Positions 1 through 8,658 of a stretch of 56,851 nucleotides of DNA are shown here, piece after piece (position 1 is the first letter of the stretch; each line of letters opens with the position of its first letter). The position numbers and the translations under genes were made by a program. The DNA is from RGDT01 sp964630925 (GTDB lineage Bacteria; Planctomycetota; Planctomycetia; Gemmatales; Gemmataceae), in the NCBI GenBank assembly GCA_964630925.1, contig CAZVZK010000064.1:1-56851 (forward strand), read 5' to 3'. The notes under the pieces were generated by a model that was given only the letters and a program-made list of their open reading frames with translations, was not told where the DNA came from and searched no databases.

Positions 1-39
1 TTTTCATCATTCCGGGTGCCGCGCAGCGGCATGAGGGAC

Positions 40-157
40 TGAAATGCAAATCCCCGGCGAAATTTACATTTCACGGCAAGTGGTCAGACCTCAGACACCA
101 GGGTCGTGGCCGCCCTCCACGTCTCATTTTGTCTAACCCCACATGCCGGTGAACGGC
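40..157 (+). repeat. Dispersed intergenic repeat, copy A (about 118 bp)
   Basis: The reverse complement of this stretch aligns along its length with 42081-42198. Shared blocks are the run GGGGTTAGACAAAATG (here as its complement at about 127-142), a GACGTGGAG...GCGGCCACG block and a CTGACCAC block, in the same order and at similar spacing. One end forms a hairpin: 40-51 (TGAAATGCAAAT) pairs with 62-73 (ATTTACATTTCA) with one mismatch and a 10-nt loop. It lies just beyond the 3' end of the minus-strand gene that ends at 164. No coding capacity is evident. Confidence 0.8.
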
Positions 158-163
158 TACGGC

Positions 164-868
164 TCAACGTGCCGCGACGGCCGCGGGCGGGCGCTTGTAG
201 GTGCCGAAGAGGAGTGCGGCGCTCTCGGCCAGATCCTTGCGGCCCTTGGGGAAGGCGACGTTGACGCCCCTGACGGTCAGCGTGTCGCCGTCCACGCGGA
301 AGCGGACGCTGAACGGCCAGTCGAGCAGCTCCTTCTGCAGCTCGATCTCCTCCTGGGCGGCGCCGTCCTTCTTGTCGCTCGACACCGAGATGTTCGTGAT
401 GACGCCGTAGAGGAGGCTGTCCTTCGTCGTGCCGTGATCGGCCCGCACCTGAACCGTCACCTTGTTGCCGTCCTCGGTGACGGTGATCGTCCCCGTCAGT
501 TGGCGGGCATCGACGTGCAAGACGACGCGGCTACCGGCGATCACGCGCTCCCACTGCCCCACGGGCGCCGCCACCGGGGCGTCAGCGGACGACACACGGA
601 CGGGTGGCGTTGCCGGGGTCGGTGTCGCCGAACGCGGCGGGGCCGCCGGTGGGGGCGTCGGCGGCGAATCCAGCGGAGGGAGGGGGGCATCCACGGACGG
701 CACCGCGCCGTAATTGGGCGGCTGGGGCGGGGGCGCAGACGGCGGGGGCCCCACCGGCGGGAGACCAGCTCCCGGCACCTGGGCGCGGGCGCTGCCCCAC
801 AGGCAGACCCCGGCGGTGACGGCCACGAGCAGCAGGAGCGAGGCGGCGATCCGTCCGTTCGACCACAT
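164..868 (-). CDS. Secreted hypothetical protein with proline-rich linker
   Basis: A 234-residue protein of unknown function. It starts with a typical Sec signal peptide (Arg at residue 6, hydrophobic core about 8-22, Ala-rich cleavage region near SARAQ). A proline-rich, low-complexity linker follows, roughly residues 32-100. A compact C-terminal domain of about 130 residues is rich in beta-prone segments and has acidic and basic patches. I recognise no catalytic motif. It is the last gene of the minus-strand series with the LOG protein, histidine kinase and binding protein, 72 bp after the LOG stop codon, so co-transcription is possible. Export and linker are visible in the sequence; function is unknown. 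Confidence 0.75.
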   Translation of the reverse strand: MWSNGRIAASLLLLVAVTAGVCLWGSARAQVPGAGLPPVGPPPSAPPPQPPNYGAVPSVDAPLPPLDSPPTPPPAAPPRSATPTPATPPVRVSSADAPVAAPVGQWERVIAGSRVVLHVDARQLTGTITVTEDGNKVTVQVRADHGTTKDSLLYGVITNISVSSDKKDGAAQEEIELQKELLDWPFSVRFRVDGDTLTVRGVNVAFPKGRKDLAESAALLFGTYKRPPAAVAAR

Positions 869-940
869 GGCGAGACCCCTCCATCCATGAGCGGGTTACA
901 CGCCGGGCAGGGTAACACGCCGCGTCATCGCGAAGGAATC

Positions 941-1534
941 TCAGCGCTCCTCCGGCGTGGCCCACTTCACGCCCGGATCGCCCGACGGCGCCGATAGCAC
1001 GCGGTCCAGCAGCCGCACCGGGTCGGCATCGACCAGGAGCAGGCCGCGGTGCTTCTCGCGCAGGAAGCCCTCGGCGACGGCGCGCTCGATCCACGCCAGC
1101 AGGGGGCCGAAGAAGCCGCCCACGTCGGCGAGTCCGACCGGCTTGCCGTGGATGCCGAGCTGCGCCCACGTCAGGATCTCGAACAGCTCGTCGAGCGTGC
1201 CGTAGCCGCCGGGCAGGGCGAGGAAGGCGTCGGAGCGGTCCGCCATCAGCGCCTTGCGCTCGTGCATCGTGCGGACGACGTGCAGCTCCGTCAGGCCGGC
1301 GTGGCACACCTCGCGGTCCACCAGCGACTGCGGGATCACGCCCACCACCTTGCCGCCGCCGGCCAGCACGGCGTCGGCAAGGACGCCCATCAGGCCGATG
1401 TCGCCGGCCCCGTAAACCAGCGTCAGGCCGCGCCGAGCCAGCTCCCCGCCGAGGCGTTCGGCCTGGGCCGCGTGGACGGGATCGATGCCCTCCGACGAGC
1501 CGCAGAAGACGCACACCGACCGCCGTTCAGCCAT
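941..1534 (-). CDS. LOG family protein (TIGR00730 Rossmann fold)
   Basis: A 197-residue LOG family protein. Members hydrolyse the N-glycosidic bond of nucleoside 5'-monophosphates, and plant homologues activate cytokinins. The N-terminus carries the VCVFCGSS strand-loop. The signature PGGYGTLDELFE lies near residues 108-119, with the family's upstream Arg/Lys pair in MHERKALM (about 90-97). Length is normal. The ATG overlaps the last codons of the histidine kinase by 8 bp (1527-1534), so the two genes are translationally coupled. Substrate specificity cannot be read from the sequence. Its place behind a sensor kinase is unusual and may only reflect shared transcription. Confidence 0.9.
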   Translation of the reverse strand: MAERRSVCVFCGSSEGIDPVHAAQAERLGGELARRGLTLVYGAGDIGLMGVLADAVLAGGGKVVGVIPQSLVDREVCHAGLTELHVVRTMHERKALMADRSDAFLALPGGYGTLDELFEILTWAQLGIHGKPVGLADVGGFFGPLLAWIERAVAEGFLREKHRGLLLVDADPVRLLDRVLSAPSGDPGVKWATPEER

Positions 1535-3095
1535 TCTTCGCCTCCGTGAACGTCACCCGGAACGTCGCCCCCTGTCGCGGGGCCGACTCGATCTCCATCT
1601 CCGCCCCGTGCGAATCGAGGATCGCAACCACGAACGCCAGCCCCAGGCCCATGCCCGTCGAATGTCCCTCGTAGAGGGCGTTGTCGCGCTTCGTGGAGAA
1701 GTGCGTCTCGGTGCAGCGTTTCCGCACCTCGTCGGTCATGCCGACGCCGTTGTCCGCCACCTCAAGCACCGGGCCGGCCTTCGTCCGCAGGACGACCTTG
1801 CCGCGCCAGCCGGCCGCGGCGATGAGCGCCTGCCGGCGGGCGTCCGGCGCCGCCTGCCGCGCCTCCTCGCGCAGCAGGCCACGCATCTCGAACGTGGCGT
1901 CGCGGGCGTTGAACAGCAGGTTCTCGACGGCCTGCACGAGATGCGACAGGTCGCCCTCCACCCACACCGGGCCGTCCGCGAGGTCGAGCGACAGGTCCAT
2001 CTGCCAGCGGTCCGCCGCGAGGTCGGCCCAGGTATGGGCGAGGCCGCGCACCACCTCGTTGAGGTCGATGCGTGTCAATTCCGGCCTGGACGGGTCGCGG
2101 CGGACGGTCTGGAGGATCTGCTGCAAACGGTCCGTGACGAGGGCGAGCGTCTCCTGCACCTCACGGAGCATGCGCCCCACCTCGGGGCCGACGCCCTGGC
2201 CATCCAGGCAGCGGCGCAGGAGGTCGTTGGGACGGACGAGGAGGTTCTTGATGTTGTGGGCGTACGACCCGGCCATGATGCCGATGGACGCATAGAGGTG
2301 CGACTTCAGCTCCAGGGCCTGGCGCTGGGCCTCCTCCGTGGCGAGGCGCTGTTCGAGGAGCTGACGTTCGGCGCGGTCGAGCTTCTCCTGCTCGGCGCGG
2401 CGTTTCTCCTGCTCCGTGCGCTCGCGGCCGTGGACGGCCATCATCCAGGCCACGCCCAGGGCCGACGCGGCTCCGCCGAGGAGCACGAGCAGGAGCAGGC
2501 CGCGTCCACGTGACTGCTCGTCGCGCTGGCGGCGGTTCCAGGCGTGGAGCTGGAAGTCGATGCGCACGGTGCCGACGCCGGCGAGCGGGTACTCGGCGGT
2601 GCGGAAGCGGCCCTCTCCGGGGAGCTGGCCGGAATCCCACTCGACGGGCGCGCCCAGCTCCAGGCCCTCATGGGCCCCGGTCCACGGCGCGGCGCTGAAC
2701 GTGACACGCAGCCGGTACACCGTGGGGAACATCAGCAGCAGGCCTGGGTAGATCTTGGTGGCCGGCTCGCCGAGGGCGCGGAGGTGCTGATAGATCTCCT
2801 CGCGTTTCACCTCGACGCGCTGGCGTGCCGCGAGGCGCTGGAGGAGGTGCATCTCGGCCCGAGGCGCCTTGGCGAGCTGGTCGGCGGCGCGGGCGTAGGC
2901 GGCGGCCAGCTCGGGCAGGGTGGAGTCGGGGTTGCGCGCCTCCTCGAGCCACTCCCGCACGGCGGCGAGGTCGTTGCGCTCGCCGTAGTCGAACCCGTTG
3001 AGGGCGAAGCCGAGGACGAGCCAGATGGCGAGGGGGGCGAGCAGCGCCTGGCCGTAGCGCCAGGCGCCCTCGAAGCGTGAGGGGGAGGCGCTCAT
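1527..3095 (-). CDS. Membrane sensor histidine kinase
   Basis: About 522 residues. There is a first membrane segment near residues 15-35, an extracytoplasmic region of about 165 residues, a second membrane segment near 205-225, a coiled coil of about 35 charged residues, then the kinase core. The presumed phospho-acceptor His is in SYAHNIKNLL, an uncommon H-box. The ATPase domain has an N-box (ENLLFNARDAT), a G1 box (VADNGVGM) and a G2 box (TGMGLGLAF). I chose the ATG at 3095: it overlaps the stop of the upstream gene as ATGA, whereas upstream codons in frame read the neighbour's antisense-like composition. No response regulator is adjacent. The partner upstream is a binding-protein-like sensor, so this kinase probably reads its state. 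Confidence 0.9.
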   Translation of the reverse strand: MSASPSRFEGAWRYGQALLAPLAIWLVLGFALNGFDYGERNDLAAVREWLEEARNPDSTLPELAAAYARAADQLAKAPRAEMHLLQRLAARQRVEVKREEIYQHLRALGEPATKIYPGLLLMFPTVYRLRVTFSAAPWTGAHEGLELGAPVEWDSGQLPGEGRFRTAEYPLAGVGTVRIDFQLHAWNRRQRDEQSRGRGLLLLVLLGGAASALGVAWMMAVHGRERTEQEKRRAEQEKLDRAERQLLEQRLATEEAQRQALELKSHLYASIGIMAGSYAHNIKNLLVRPNDLLRRCLDGQGVGPEVGRMLREVQETLALVTDRLQQILQTVRRDPSRPELTRIDLNEVVRGLAHTWADLAADRWQMDLSLDLADGPVWVEGDLSHLVQAVENLLFNARDATFEMRGLLREEARQAAPDARRQALIAAAGWRGKVVLRTKAGPVLEVADNGVGMTDEVRKRCTETHFSTKRDNALYEGHSTGMGLGLAFVVAILDSHGAEMEIESAPRQGATFRVTFTEAKNG

Positions 3096-4744
3096 TGACC
3101 GCCCTCGCGTTCGGGGATGCCGGCGTGGTCGGCCTCCAGGACGCGGGCCTGCGCCCACTCGTGCGGGGCGTCGGGCTCGCCGCGGCGCCACACCTGGATG
3201 GAGGCACGCGGCAGGGCGCGGCCCCCGTCGAACTCCGGGCGGACGCGGACGATGCACTCCCCGGTGCCATCGAGACGCATCCCCTGGAGGCGGGGCGACT
3301 TATCGAACAGGGGCTGCCCGCCCCACTGCAGCGCCTCCAGGCCCTCGCGGAGATGGGAGGCGTCACGGCACAGCCTCCCGGCAGGGCGGGCCGCCTCGGC
3401 GAGGGCGAGGGCGATGTGGCGGTACAGGAGCAGGGTGTCGGTGCCGCTGTGGGCGCCGCTCCACGGGGCGAACCCGTCCGGCTCGCTGACGGGGTCGTAG
3501 TGGCAGAAGAACACCAGCTCGAACGGCAGATCCTGGATGGGCCAGGTGACGAGGCGGTCGCGGTACACGGTGTCGAAGGAGATGGCGTCGCCTGTGACCA
3601 CCGTGAATCGTCTCGCCTCCAGGGGCGCGGTGCGGGCCAGGTCGCGGAGGAACCTCCGCGTCGGGGCGGCCTGCCCGGTGACGGCCAGCAGCGGGCGCCG
3701 CGGCATCAGCCCCTTGCGGGCCAGCTCGCCCGTGACGTGCATCAGGTGGCGGACGGCGTCGGCCTCGTAGGGGTTGGGGGAGGCGAACGGGCCGATGCTG
3801 GAGTCGATGCGCAACTGCACCGACCCGGTGTGCCGGAAGCCGGGGGTGAAGAGGAATTCGCCCGGCCTGCCGACGAGGGCCGCCCCGTGGGCCATCAGGC
3901 CTAGGGGCAGGCCGCCTTGCAGCACGTCTCCGGTCACCCTCCAGTCGAGGACGCGCTGGTAGCCGGCGAACAGGTCCATGCTGTACGAGTCGGTCGTCCA
4001 CTGGACGAGGAAGGCGGGGTCGGCGTCGGGACGCAGCTCGGGCTGGTCCCAGACGAAGCGGGTGATGGCGGTGGCCATCTGCCGGTTCGTGAAGCAGAAG
4101 CGGTATGTCCGGCCCTTGTAGAGGTCGTGCAGGCGCTCGGGCTGGCCCTCCTCGTCGGACTTGCCCGCCGGGCGCCGCGCGCTCCCCTCCGGGAGCGAGA
4201 CGCTGTCGGCGGTCGCGTTCGTCAGCAATAGCAGGGGCCGGAGCGCCTCGGGCAGGGGCGCCTCGCGCGAGCTGAGGGCCAGGGCGGCCTCGCGCGCCCA
4301 GTGGGTATTGCTGCCGGAGATGACGGCCAGGGGCGGCGGGGAGCGGGAGGTGAGGGCCTCGGCCCACGCGTCGGCCTTCCAGGCGCTGGTGAGCTTGTAC
4401 CAACGGAACAGGAGCTGCTCCGTCCCATCCGGGCCCGGCCAGCGGAGGGCGATCTCCGGGGCGGCGAGCTGCGAGGAGGCGTCGGGCGCGGTCTCGACGG
4501 CCTCGACGCCCGGCTGCGTCCTCGCCAGACGCTCGGCGGCCTGCTTGACGCCGGCCACGAGGCGCTCCCACGAGGACCCGCTGGTGGCGGGGTAGAGCCA
4601 GGCGATCTCGCCGGAGCGGGGCGGGACGGGGAGGGCGCGTGGCGGGCCATCGACCTCCCCCCAGCGTAGCGACAGGCCGACCGCCAGGCCGACCAGCAGG
4701 AGCGAGACGCCGATGAACACGGCGGGACGGAACAGCCAGGTCAT
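3092..4744 (-). CDS. Periplasmic-binding-protein-like (type 1 fold) sensor component
   Basis: About 550 residues with one N-terminal membrane anchor or signal (residues about 3-24) and a long extracytoplasmic part. The pattern of alternating hydrophobic strands and helices, with segments such as PLAVISGSNTHWAR and PLLAVTGQAAPTRR, resembles the type 1 periplasmic binding fold of branched-chain amino acid receptors. I assign only the fold, with moderate certainty, and no ligand. The start at 4744 gives the membrane segment at the N-terminus; a longer reading adds 33 residues with no signal features. It overlaps the histidine kinase start by 4 bp. A binding protein coupled directly to a kinase, without permease genes, suggests sensing rather than transport. 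Confidence 0.7.
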   Translation of the reverse strand: MTWLFRPAVFIGVSLLLVGLAVGLSLRWGEVDGPPRALPVPPRSGEIAWLYPATSGSSWERLVAGVKQAAERLARTQPGVEAVETAPDASSQLAAPEIALRWPGPDGTEQLLFRWYKLTSAWKADAWAEALTSRSPPPLAVISGSNTHWAREAALALSSREAPLPEALRPLLLLTNATADSVSLPEGSARRPAGKSDEEGQPERLHDLYKGRTYRFCFTNRQMATAITRFVWDQPELRPDADPAFLVQWTTDSYSMDLFAGYQRVLDWRVTGDVLQGGLPLGLMAHGAALVGRPGEFLFTPGFRHTGSVQLRIDSSIGPFASPNPYEADAVRHLMHVTGELARKGLMPRRPLLAVTGQAAPTRRFLRDLARTAPLEARRFTVVTGDAISFDTVYRDRLVTWPIQDLPFELVFFCHYDPVSEPDGFAPWSGAHSGTDTLLLYRHIALALAEAARPAGRLCRDASHLREGLEALQWGGQPLFDKSPRLQGMRLDGTGECIVRVRPEFDGGRALPRASIQVWRRGEPDAPHEWAQARVLEADHAGIPEREGGQ

Positions 4745-5060
4745 ACCCACCTCCCCACATCCTTTGCCACTCCCTATTCTAGTGGAGCCTTTGAATGGAC
4801 GATTCCTGCCTCCTCCTGCCCACAGCACGCCGCCAAACGCCACGAGGCCCCGCGACCGTTCGTGTCGCGGAGCCTCGGAGGGGTTCAGTTACCGGAGCAT
4901 CAAGTCAGAGATTGGTCAGAGATCGCTCGGAGTCATACCCGTCTTCTTGGCGATCCGAAGGCACCATATCCCCTCCCCGGTCTGCTCACATCCCCCGCCT
5001 CGACGCGATCATCTCACACTTCCCGTGCCACGTCGTTAACCCGCCCTCGGCGGCCCGCCT
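4745..5060. other. Gene-free stretch with one hairpin
   Basis: I see no credible gene in this 316-bp stretch. It holds a stem-loop at 4844-4876, described separately, and a possible minus-strand -10 element (TAGAAT on the minus strand, near 4774-4779) that could serve the binding-protein gene starting at 4744. Confidence 0.6.
4844..4876. terminator. Stem-loop, possible terminator after the PP2C gene
   Basis: GAGGCCCCGCGAC (4844-4856) pairs with GTCGCGGAGCCTC (4864-4876), 12 of 13 positions, with a 7-nt loop. It lies about 185 nt beyond the PP2C stop and upstream of the binding-protein gene on the same strand. There is no U-tract, so intrinsic termination is uncertain. Confidence 0.45.
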
Positions 5061-5975
5061 TCACGGGAGCCGGTAGCACGCCACCACGACGGTCACGTTG
5101 TCCTTGCCGCCCGCCTCCAGGGCGCGATCCACCAGGCGCTCGCAGGTCGTCTGGGCGGCCCCGCCGCCGCCCAGGATTGTGGCGATGGCGTCGTCGGCCA
5201 CCATCTCCGTCAGCCCGTCGGTGCAGAGGAGGAGGCGGTCGCCGTCCTCCAGGGCGACCCGCGTCACGTCGGGCCGGGCCTGGAGGCTATGGTCGCCGAG
5301 GCACTTCGTCAGGACGTGGCGCAGGCGGTGGGTGGCCGCCTCCTTGCGGCTGATGGCCCGTTGATCGACCAGATCCTGGACGCGCGTGTGGTCGCGGGTG
5401 ATCTGCGTCAGGAGGCCCTTGCGGAGGAGGTAGGCACGTGAGTCGCCCAGGTGGGTGATGAACAGCTCGGCGCCGAGGCTGCACGCCAGCGTCATCGTGG
5501 TGCCGAACCCCGTCAGGCTGGCGTCCTCGCGGGCCTGGTCCGTCAGGGACTGGTTGATCTGCTCGAACCGCTCCGCCGCCCGCCGCATGACATCCTGAGG
5601 CAGGGGCTCGTCGTCCAGGCGCATGATCCAATCGGGCGTGTGGAGGACCAGGTTGACCAGCCCGGTGATGGCACGTCGGCTGGCCTCCTCCCCGGCGGCG
5701 CTGCCGCCCATGCCGTCGGCCACCACCAGGCCGTAGCCGCCCTCCTCGGAGCGGGCCGGGACGGCGTCGGGTGGGAGGTTCGATTGGAGGGCCTCCAGGA
5801 ACCGGCCGAAGCGGGCGATGAGGAAGTGGTCCTCGTTATTGACGCGCACCTTCCCCTGGTGGGACATCCCGCCGAGGTCCACGCCGGCCGACGACGAGGA
5901 CGGCGCGGGCCGGTCCTGGGCCGGGCCGTGCGAAACAAGGATCTCGGCCGTGTCGTCCGCGCCAGAAGCGGTCAT
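5061..5975 (-). CDS. PP2C-family serine/threonine protein phosphatase
   Basis: A 304-residue PPM/PP2C phosphatase, a metal-dependent enzyme that removes phosphate from Ser/Thr and usually opposes Hanks-type kinases. Visible motifs are NNEDH at residues 46-50, DGMGG at 87-91, a HLGDSRAY motif near 175 and TDGLTEM near 248; these carry the metal-binding aspartates. The N-terminal 30 residues are a Ser/Pro-rich tail with no membrane segment, so the protein should be cytoplasmic. No protein kinase gene is adjacent, so its substrate is unknown. A TACAAT box on the minus strand (6011-6016) lies about 36 nt upstream of the ATG. Confidence 0.95.
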   Translation of the reverse strand: MTASGADDTAEILVSHGPAQDRPAPSSSSAGVDLGGMSHQGKVRVNNEDHFLIARFGRFLEALQSNLPPDAVPARSEEGGYGLVVADGMGGSAAGEEASRRAITGLVNLVLHTPDWIMRLDDEPLPQDVMRRAAERFEQINQSLTDQAREDASLTGFGTTMTLACSLGAELFITHLGDSRAYLLRKGLLTQITRDHTRVQDLVDQRAISRKEAATHRLRHVLTKCLGDHSLQARPDVTRVALEDGDRLLLCTDGLTEMVADDAIATILGGGGAAQTTCERLVDRALEAGGKDNVTVVVACYRLP

Positions 5976-6010
5976 GGGAACCTCCTCGGAGGGTATGCCC
6001 CCCCGGTCCC

Positions 6011-6016
6011 ATTGTA
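6011..6016 (-). promoter_or_regulatory. Candidate -10 box for the PP2C gene
   Basis: On the minus strand the sequence reads TACAAT here, 35-40 nt upstream of the ATG at 5975, which would leave a leader of about 28 nt. I find no clear -35 element. The same TACAAT hexamer precedes other genes in the window (28947, 31081). Confidence 0.4.
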
Positions 6017-6086
6017 GTGGTGGAGGGCCGGGGCCCCGGGATGGCGCTCACGCACCCTCCTTCGGCCGGCCCTCCGGCCAATACCG

Positions 6087-6515
6087 CTAACCGTCAATGG
6101 CCCACTCCGCCTCGCGGTACGTCGTCTCGCCCAGCCACCACGCGCGGACCTCCGGCGTATCCCCGGCCAGCGACACGATGACGTGCGCCGCCCACTCTTC
6201 GTAGGGATTGCGGTCCAGGTCCTTCCGGCTCGGGATCGGCGCGGACGTGGGGTGCGAGTGGTAGACCGCCACCACCTCCAGGCCCGCCGCGTCGATGGCC
6301 TTCAGCGCCTTCAACATGCTGGACGGCTCCGACTCGTACTCCACCGCGCTGCCCAGCGAGTTCACCAGCCGATACAACCCCTTCACACGCCCCAGGCCCT
6401 CCAGGCGCTCCCCGGCGAGCAACCCGCAGCATTCGCGCGGCAGCTCCTCCCGCGCGTGCGCGACCATCCCCTCATGAATCTCTCTCGGCAGAATGAGGCG
6501 AAATGGGATTGACAA
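6087..6515 (-). CDS. JAMM/MPN-type metalloprotease (Mov34/M67 family)
   Basis: A 142-residue single-domain protein with a complete JAMM zinc site: Glu28 (PRECCGLLAG), His86 and His88 in YHSHPTSAP, Ser96, and Asp99 in SRKDLD. Bacterial M67 peptidases of this size often remove C-terminal extensions from ubiquitin-like sulfur carriers, for example in cysteine or molybdopterin synthesis, or act as isopeptidases. No sulfur-carrier gene is adjacent. The start is a TTG at 6513-6515 with a GGGAGGG ribosome-binding site just upstream; no better ATG or GTG is in frame near it. It is transcribed away from argG, and the two starts are about 67 bp apart. Confidence 0.88.
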   Translation of the reverse strand: MSIPFRLILPREIHEGMVAHAREELPRECCGLLAGERLEGLGRVKGLYRLVNSLGSAVEYESEPSSMLKALKAIDAAGLEVVAVYHSHPTSAPIPSRKDLDRNPYEEWAAHVIVSLAGDTPEVRAWWLGETTYREAEWAIDG

Positions 6516-6582
6516 GGCCCGCCCTCCCCCCCAAGCTGAATCTCTTCACCAGACGGCATGAATAGCACAGGGCGAAAAGACG

Positions 6583-7839
6583 ATGGCTCGCGACAAGGTC
6601 ATTCTGGCGTATTCCGGCGGCCTCGACACCTCCGTCATGGTGCCGTGGATCGGCGAGAAGTACAACCTCGATGTCGTCGCGTTCACCGTGGACGTCGGAC
6701 AGGGCGAGGACATCGAGAAGATCCGCCAGAAGGCCCTCAAGACCGGGGCGGCCGATGCAGTCGCCGTCGACGCGCGCAACCTGTTCGTCGACCTCTTCGT
6801 CTTCCCCGCCCTGATGGCCGGGGCCATCTACGAAGGCAAGTACCCCCTCGCCACGGCCCTCGCCCGCCCGCTCATCGCCAAGCTCATGGTCGACGAGGCG
6901 CGCAAGCAGGGCGCCAAGGCCGTCGCCCACGGCTGCACGGGCAAGGGCAACGACCAGGTCCGCTTCGACGTGACCTTCCAGACCCTCGCGCCGGACCTCA
7001 AGATCATCGCCCCCGTCCGCGAGTGGAAGATGTCGCGGCCCGAGGCGCTGGAGTACGCCGCCAAGCACAACATCCCCGTCGAGGCGACCGTCGCCAGCCC
7101 GTACTCGCTCGACCTGAACGTCTACGGCCGATCCGTCGAGGCCGGCGTCCTCGAGGACCCGTGGGACGAGCCGCCCGCCGACGCTTATGCCTGGACCGTC
7201 GATGCCGCCAAGGCCCCCAACGAGCCGCAATACGTCACCATCGACTTCCACCAGGGCAAGCCCGTCGGCCTCGACGGCAAGCCGATGGACGGCCTGCCCC
7301 TCATCGACGCCCTGAACAAGATGGCGGGGGCGCACGGCGTGGGCCGCATCGACCACGTCGAGAACCGCCTGGTCGGCATCAAGTCGCGCGAGGTGTACGA
7401 GGCGCCTGCGGGCATCGTGCTGCACCAGGCTCACGCGGAGCTGGAGTCGCTGTGCCTGTCGAAGCAGGCCCTCCGCTTCAAGACCTTCGTCGCCCAGGAG
7501 TACGCCGACCTGATCTACAACGGCCTGTGGTTCAGCGCCTTCCACCAGGACCTGTTCGCGTTCGTGGCCAGCAACCAGCGCTTCGTGACGGGCCAGGTGC
7601 GCGTGAAGCTCTTCAAGGGCAAGGCCACCACCGTCGGGCGCAAGAGCGAGTTCAGCCTCTACAGCAAGCACCTCGCCACCTACGACAAGGCCGACCAGTT
7701 CGACCACGACGCGGCCAAGGGCTTCATCCGCATCTGGGGCCTGGGCCAGCAGACGCAGGCGCGGCTGCAGCTCACCAAGAGCGGGCAGGGGTTCGACCTC
7801 CCCGGCCTGCTCCCTGCTCGCCCGAAGGGCGAGCAGTAG
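6583..7839 (+). CDS. argG: Argininosuccinate synthase
   Basis: A 418-residue enzyme of arginine biosynthesis that joins citrulline and aspartate with ATP to form argininosuccinate. The N-terminal PP-loop AYSGGLDTS (residues 9-17) is the nucleotide-binding signature. Other segments typical of the family are the VAHGCTGKGNDQ stretch near residue 120 and the FVASNQRFVTG region near 325. Length is normal (400-450). No other arginine genes are nearby, so it stands alone here. Its stop codon lies inside the left arm of a long inverted repeat (7834-7921). Confidence 0.97.
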   Translation: MARDKVILAYSGGLDTSVMVPWIGEKYNLDVVAFTVDVGQGEDIEKIRQKALKTGAADAVAVDARNLFVDLFVFPALMAGAIYEGKYPLATALARPLIAKLMVDEARKQGAKAVAHGCTGKGNDQVRFDVTFQTLAPDLKIIAPVREWKMSRPEALEYAAKHNIPVEATVASPYSLDLNVYGRSVEAGVLEDPWDEPPADAYAWTVDAAKAPNEPQYVTIDFHQGKPVGLDGKPMDGLPLIDALNKMAGAHGVGRIDHVENRLVGIKSREVYEAPAGIVLHQAHAELESLCLSKQALRFKTFVAQEYADLIYNGLWFSAFHQDLFAFVASNQRFVTGQVRVKLFKGKATTVGRKSEFSLYSKHLATYDKADQFDHDAAKGFIRIWGLGQQTQARLQLTKSGQGFDLPGLLPARPKGEQ

Positions 7840-7921
7840 CCGGTAGTCAGTAGCCAATGGTCAGCATGAACAGCCGACAGCCGAGGTGTCTTTGGTTTTC
7901 CTTACTGACTACCGGCTACTG
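7834..7921. repeat. Inverted repeat at the argG 3' end, possible terminator
   Basis: A 19-bp perfect stem: 7834-7852 (CAGTAGCCGGTAGTCAGTA) pairs with 7903-7921, with a 50-nt loop. The argG stop codon (7837-7839) is in the left arm. A short T-rich run (GGTTTTCCTT) precedes the right arm rather than following it, so it may act as an mRNA stabiliser or be a repeat element rather than a classic terminator. Confidence 0.7.
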
Positions 7922-7955
7922 ACGACGTGACGACGAGCGCAGCGAGGAGGAGCAG

Positions 7956-8645
7956 ATGGAGACCATGGACATCGAACAACTGGCGGCCTACCTGTCCCGC
8001 GACGTGCGCGAGGTGGGCAGGCTGGCCAGCCGCGGGACGATCCCCGGCCGCCGCGTCGGCGGCGAGTGGCGGTTCGCGCGCGCCGAGATCAACCACTGGA
8101 TCGAGTCTCGCCTGCATGAGTGCACCGGCGAGGAGCTGGCCGCCATCGAGGGGCCGTCGGGCGAGGACGAGCCGCTGCTAACGGGCCTGCTCCGCGAATC
8201 GACATTGGCGGTGCCGCTGCCGGCGTCCACCAAGGCGTCGGCGCTGCGCGAGATGGTGAAGTTGGCCGAGCAGTCCTGGGTGGTGTACGACGCCGACGCC
8301 GCCGTCGAGGCCGTCGTGGCCCGCGAGGCGCTGGGCAGCACGGCGCTCCCCGCCGGCGTGGCCCTGCCGCACCCCCACCGCCCGCTCGGGCCGGAGGTGC
8401 TGGGCGAGTCCGTGGTGGCGTTCGGCAAGACCGGCCGCGGCATCCCGTTCGGGGCGCCGCGCGGCGAGCTGACCGACCTGTTCTTCCTCGTCCTGTGTAC
8501 GGACGCCCGGACGCACATCCGCGTCCTGGCCCGCCTGGCGCGGCTCCTCCAGAAGCCCGGCCTGATCGACGCCCTGCGCGCGACGGGGTCGGCGGCCGAG
8601 GCATACGAGATGCTCACGGCCGCCGAGCGTGAATTGCTGGGTTGA
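7956..8645 (+). CDS. HTH (excisionase-like) + PTS EIIA-type fusion protein
   Basis: 229 residues. Residues 1-55 match the HTH_17/excisionase DNA-binding pattern (dIEQLAAYLsRDVREV...GGEWRFARAEINHWIESR). Residues about 85-225 are a PTS EIIA type-2 domain (fructose/nitrogen type). The phospho-acceptor His is most likely His139 in VALPHPH, followed by the family's FGAP and FFLVLCTD segments. Such fusions can link phosphorylation state to DNA binding; that role is inferred. No EI, HPr or EIIB/C gene is in the window, so it is not a sugar transporter subunit here. The start at 7956 has a GAGGAGGAG ribosome-binding site; a second ATG lies 9 nt further on. Confidence 0.88.
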   Translation: METMDIEQLAAYLSRDVREVGRLASRGTIPGRRVGGEWRFARAEINHWIESRLHECTGEELAAIEGPSGEDEPLLTGLLRESTLAVPLPASTKASALREMVKLAEQSWVVYDADAAVEAVVAREALGSTALPAGVALPHPHRPLGPEVLGESVVAFGKTGRGIPFGAPRGELTDLFFLVLCTDARTHIRVLARLARLLQKPGLIDALRATGSAAEAYEMLTAAERELLG

Positions 8646-8658
8646 TTGATGCGCCGCG

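Noticed and set aside
4890..5030. Minus-strand stretch reading RIAKKTGMTPSDL before a stop, like the end of a small HTH protein
   Set aside because: No start codon in frame and a stop about 30 codons upstream; too short to support a gene or a fragment.
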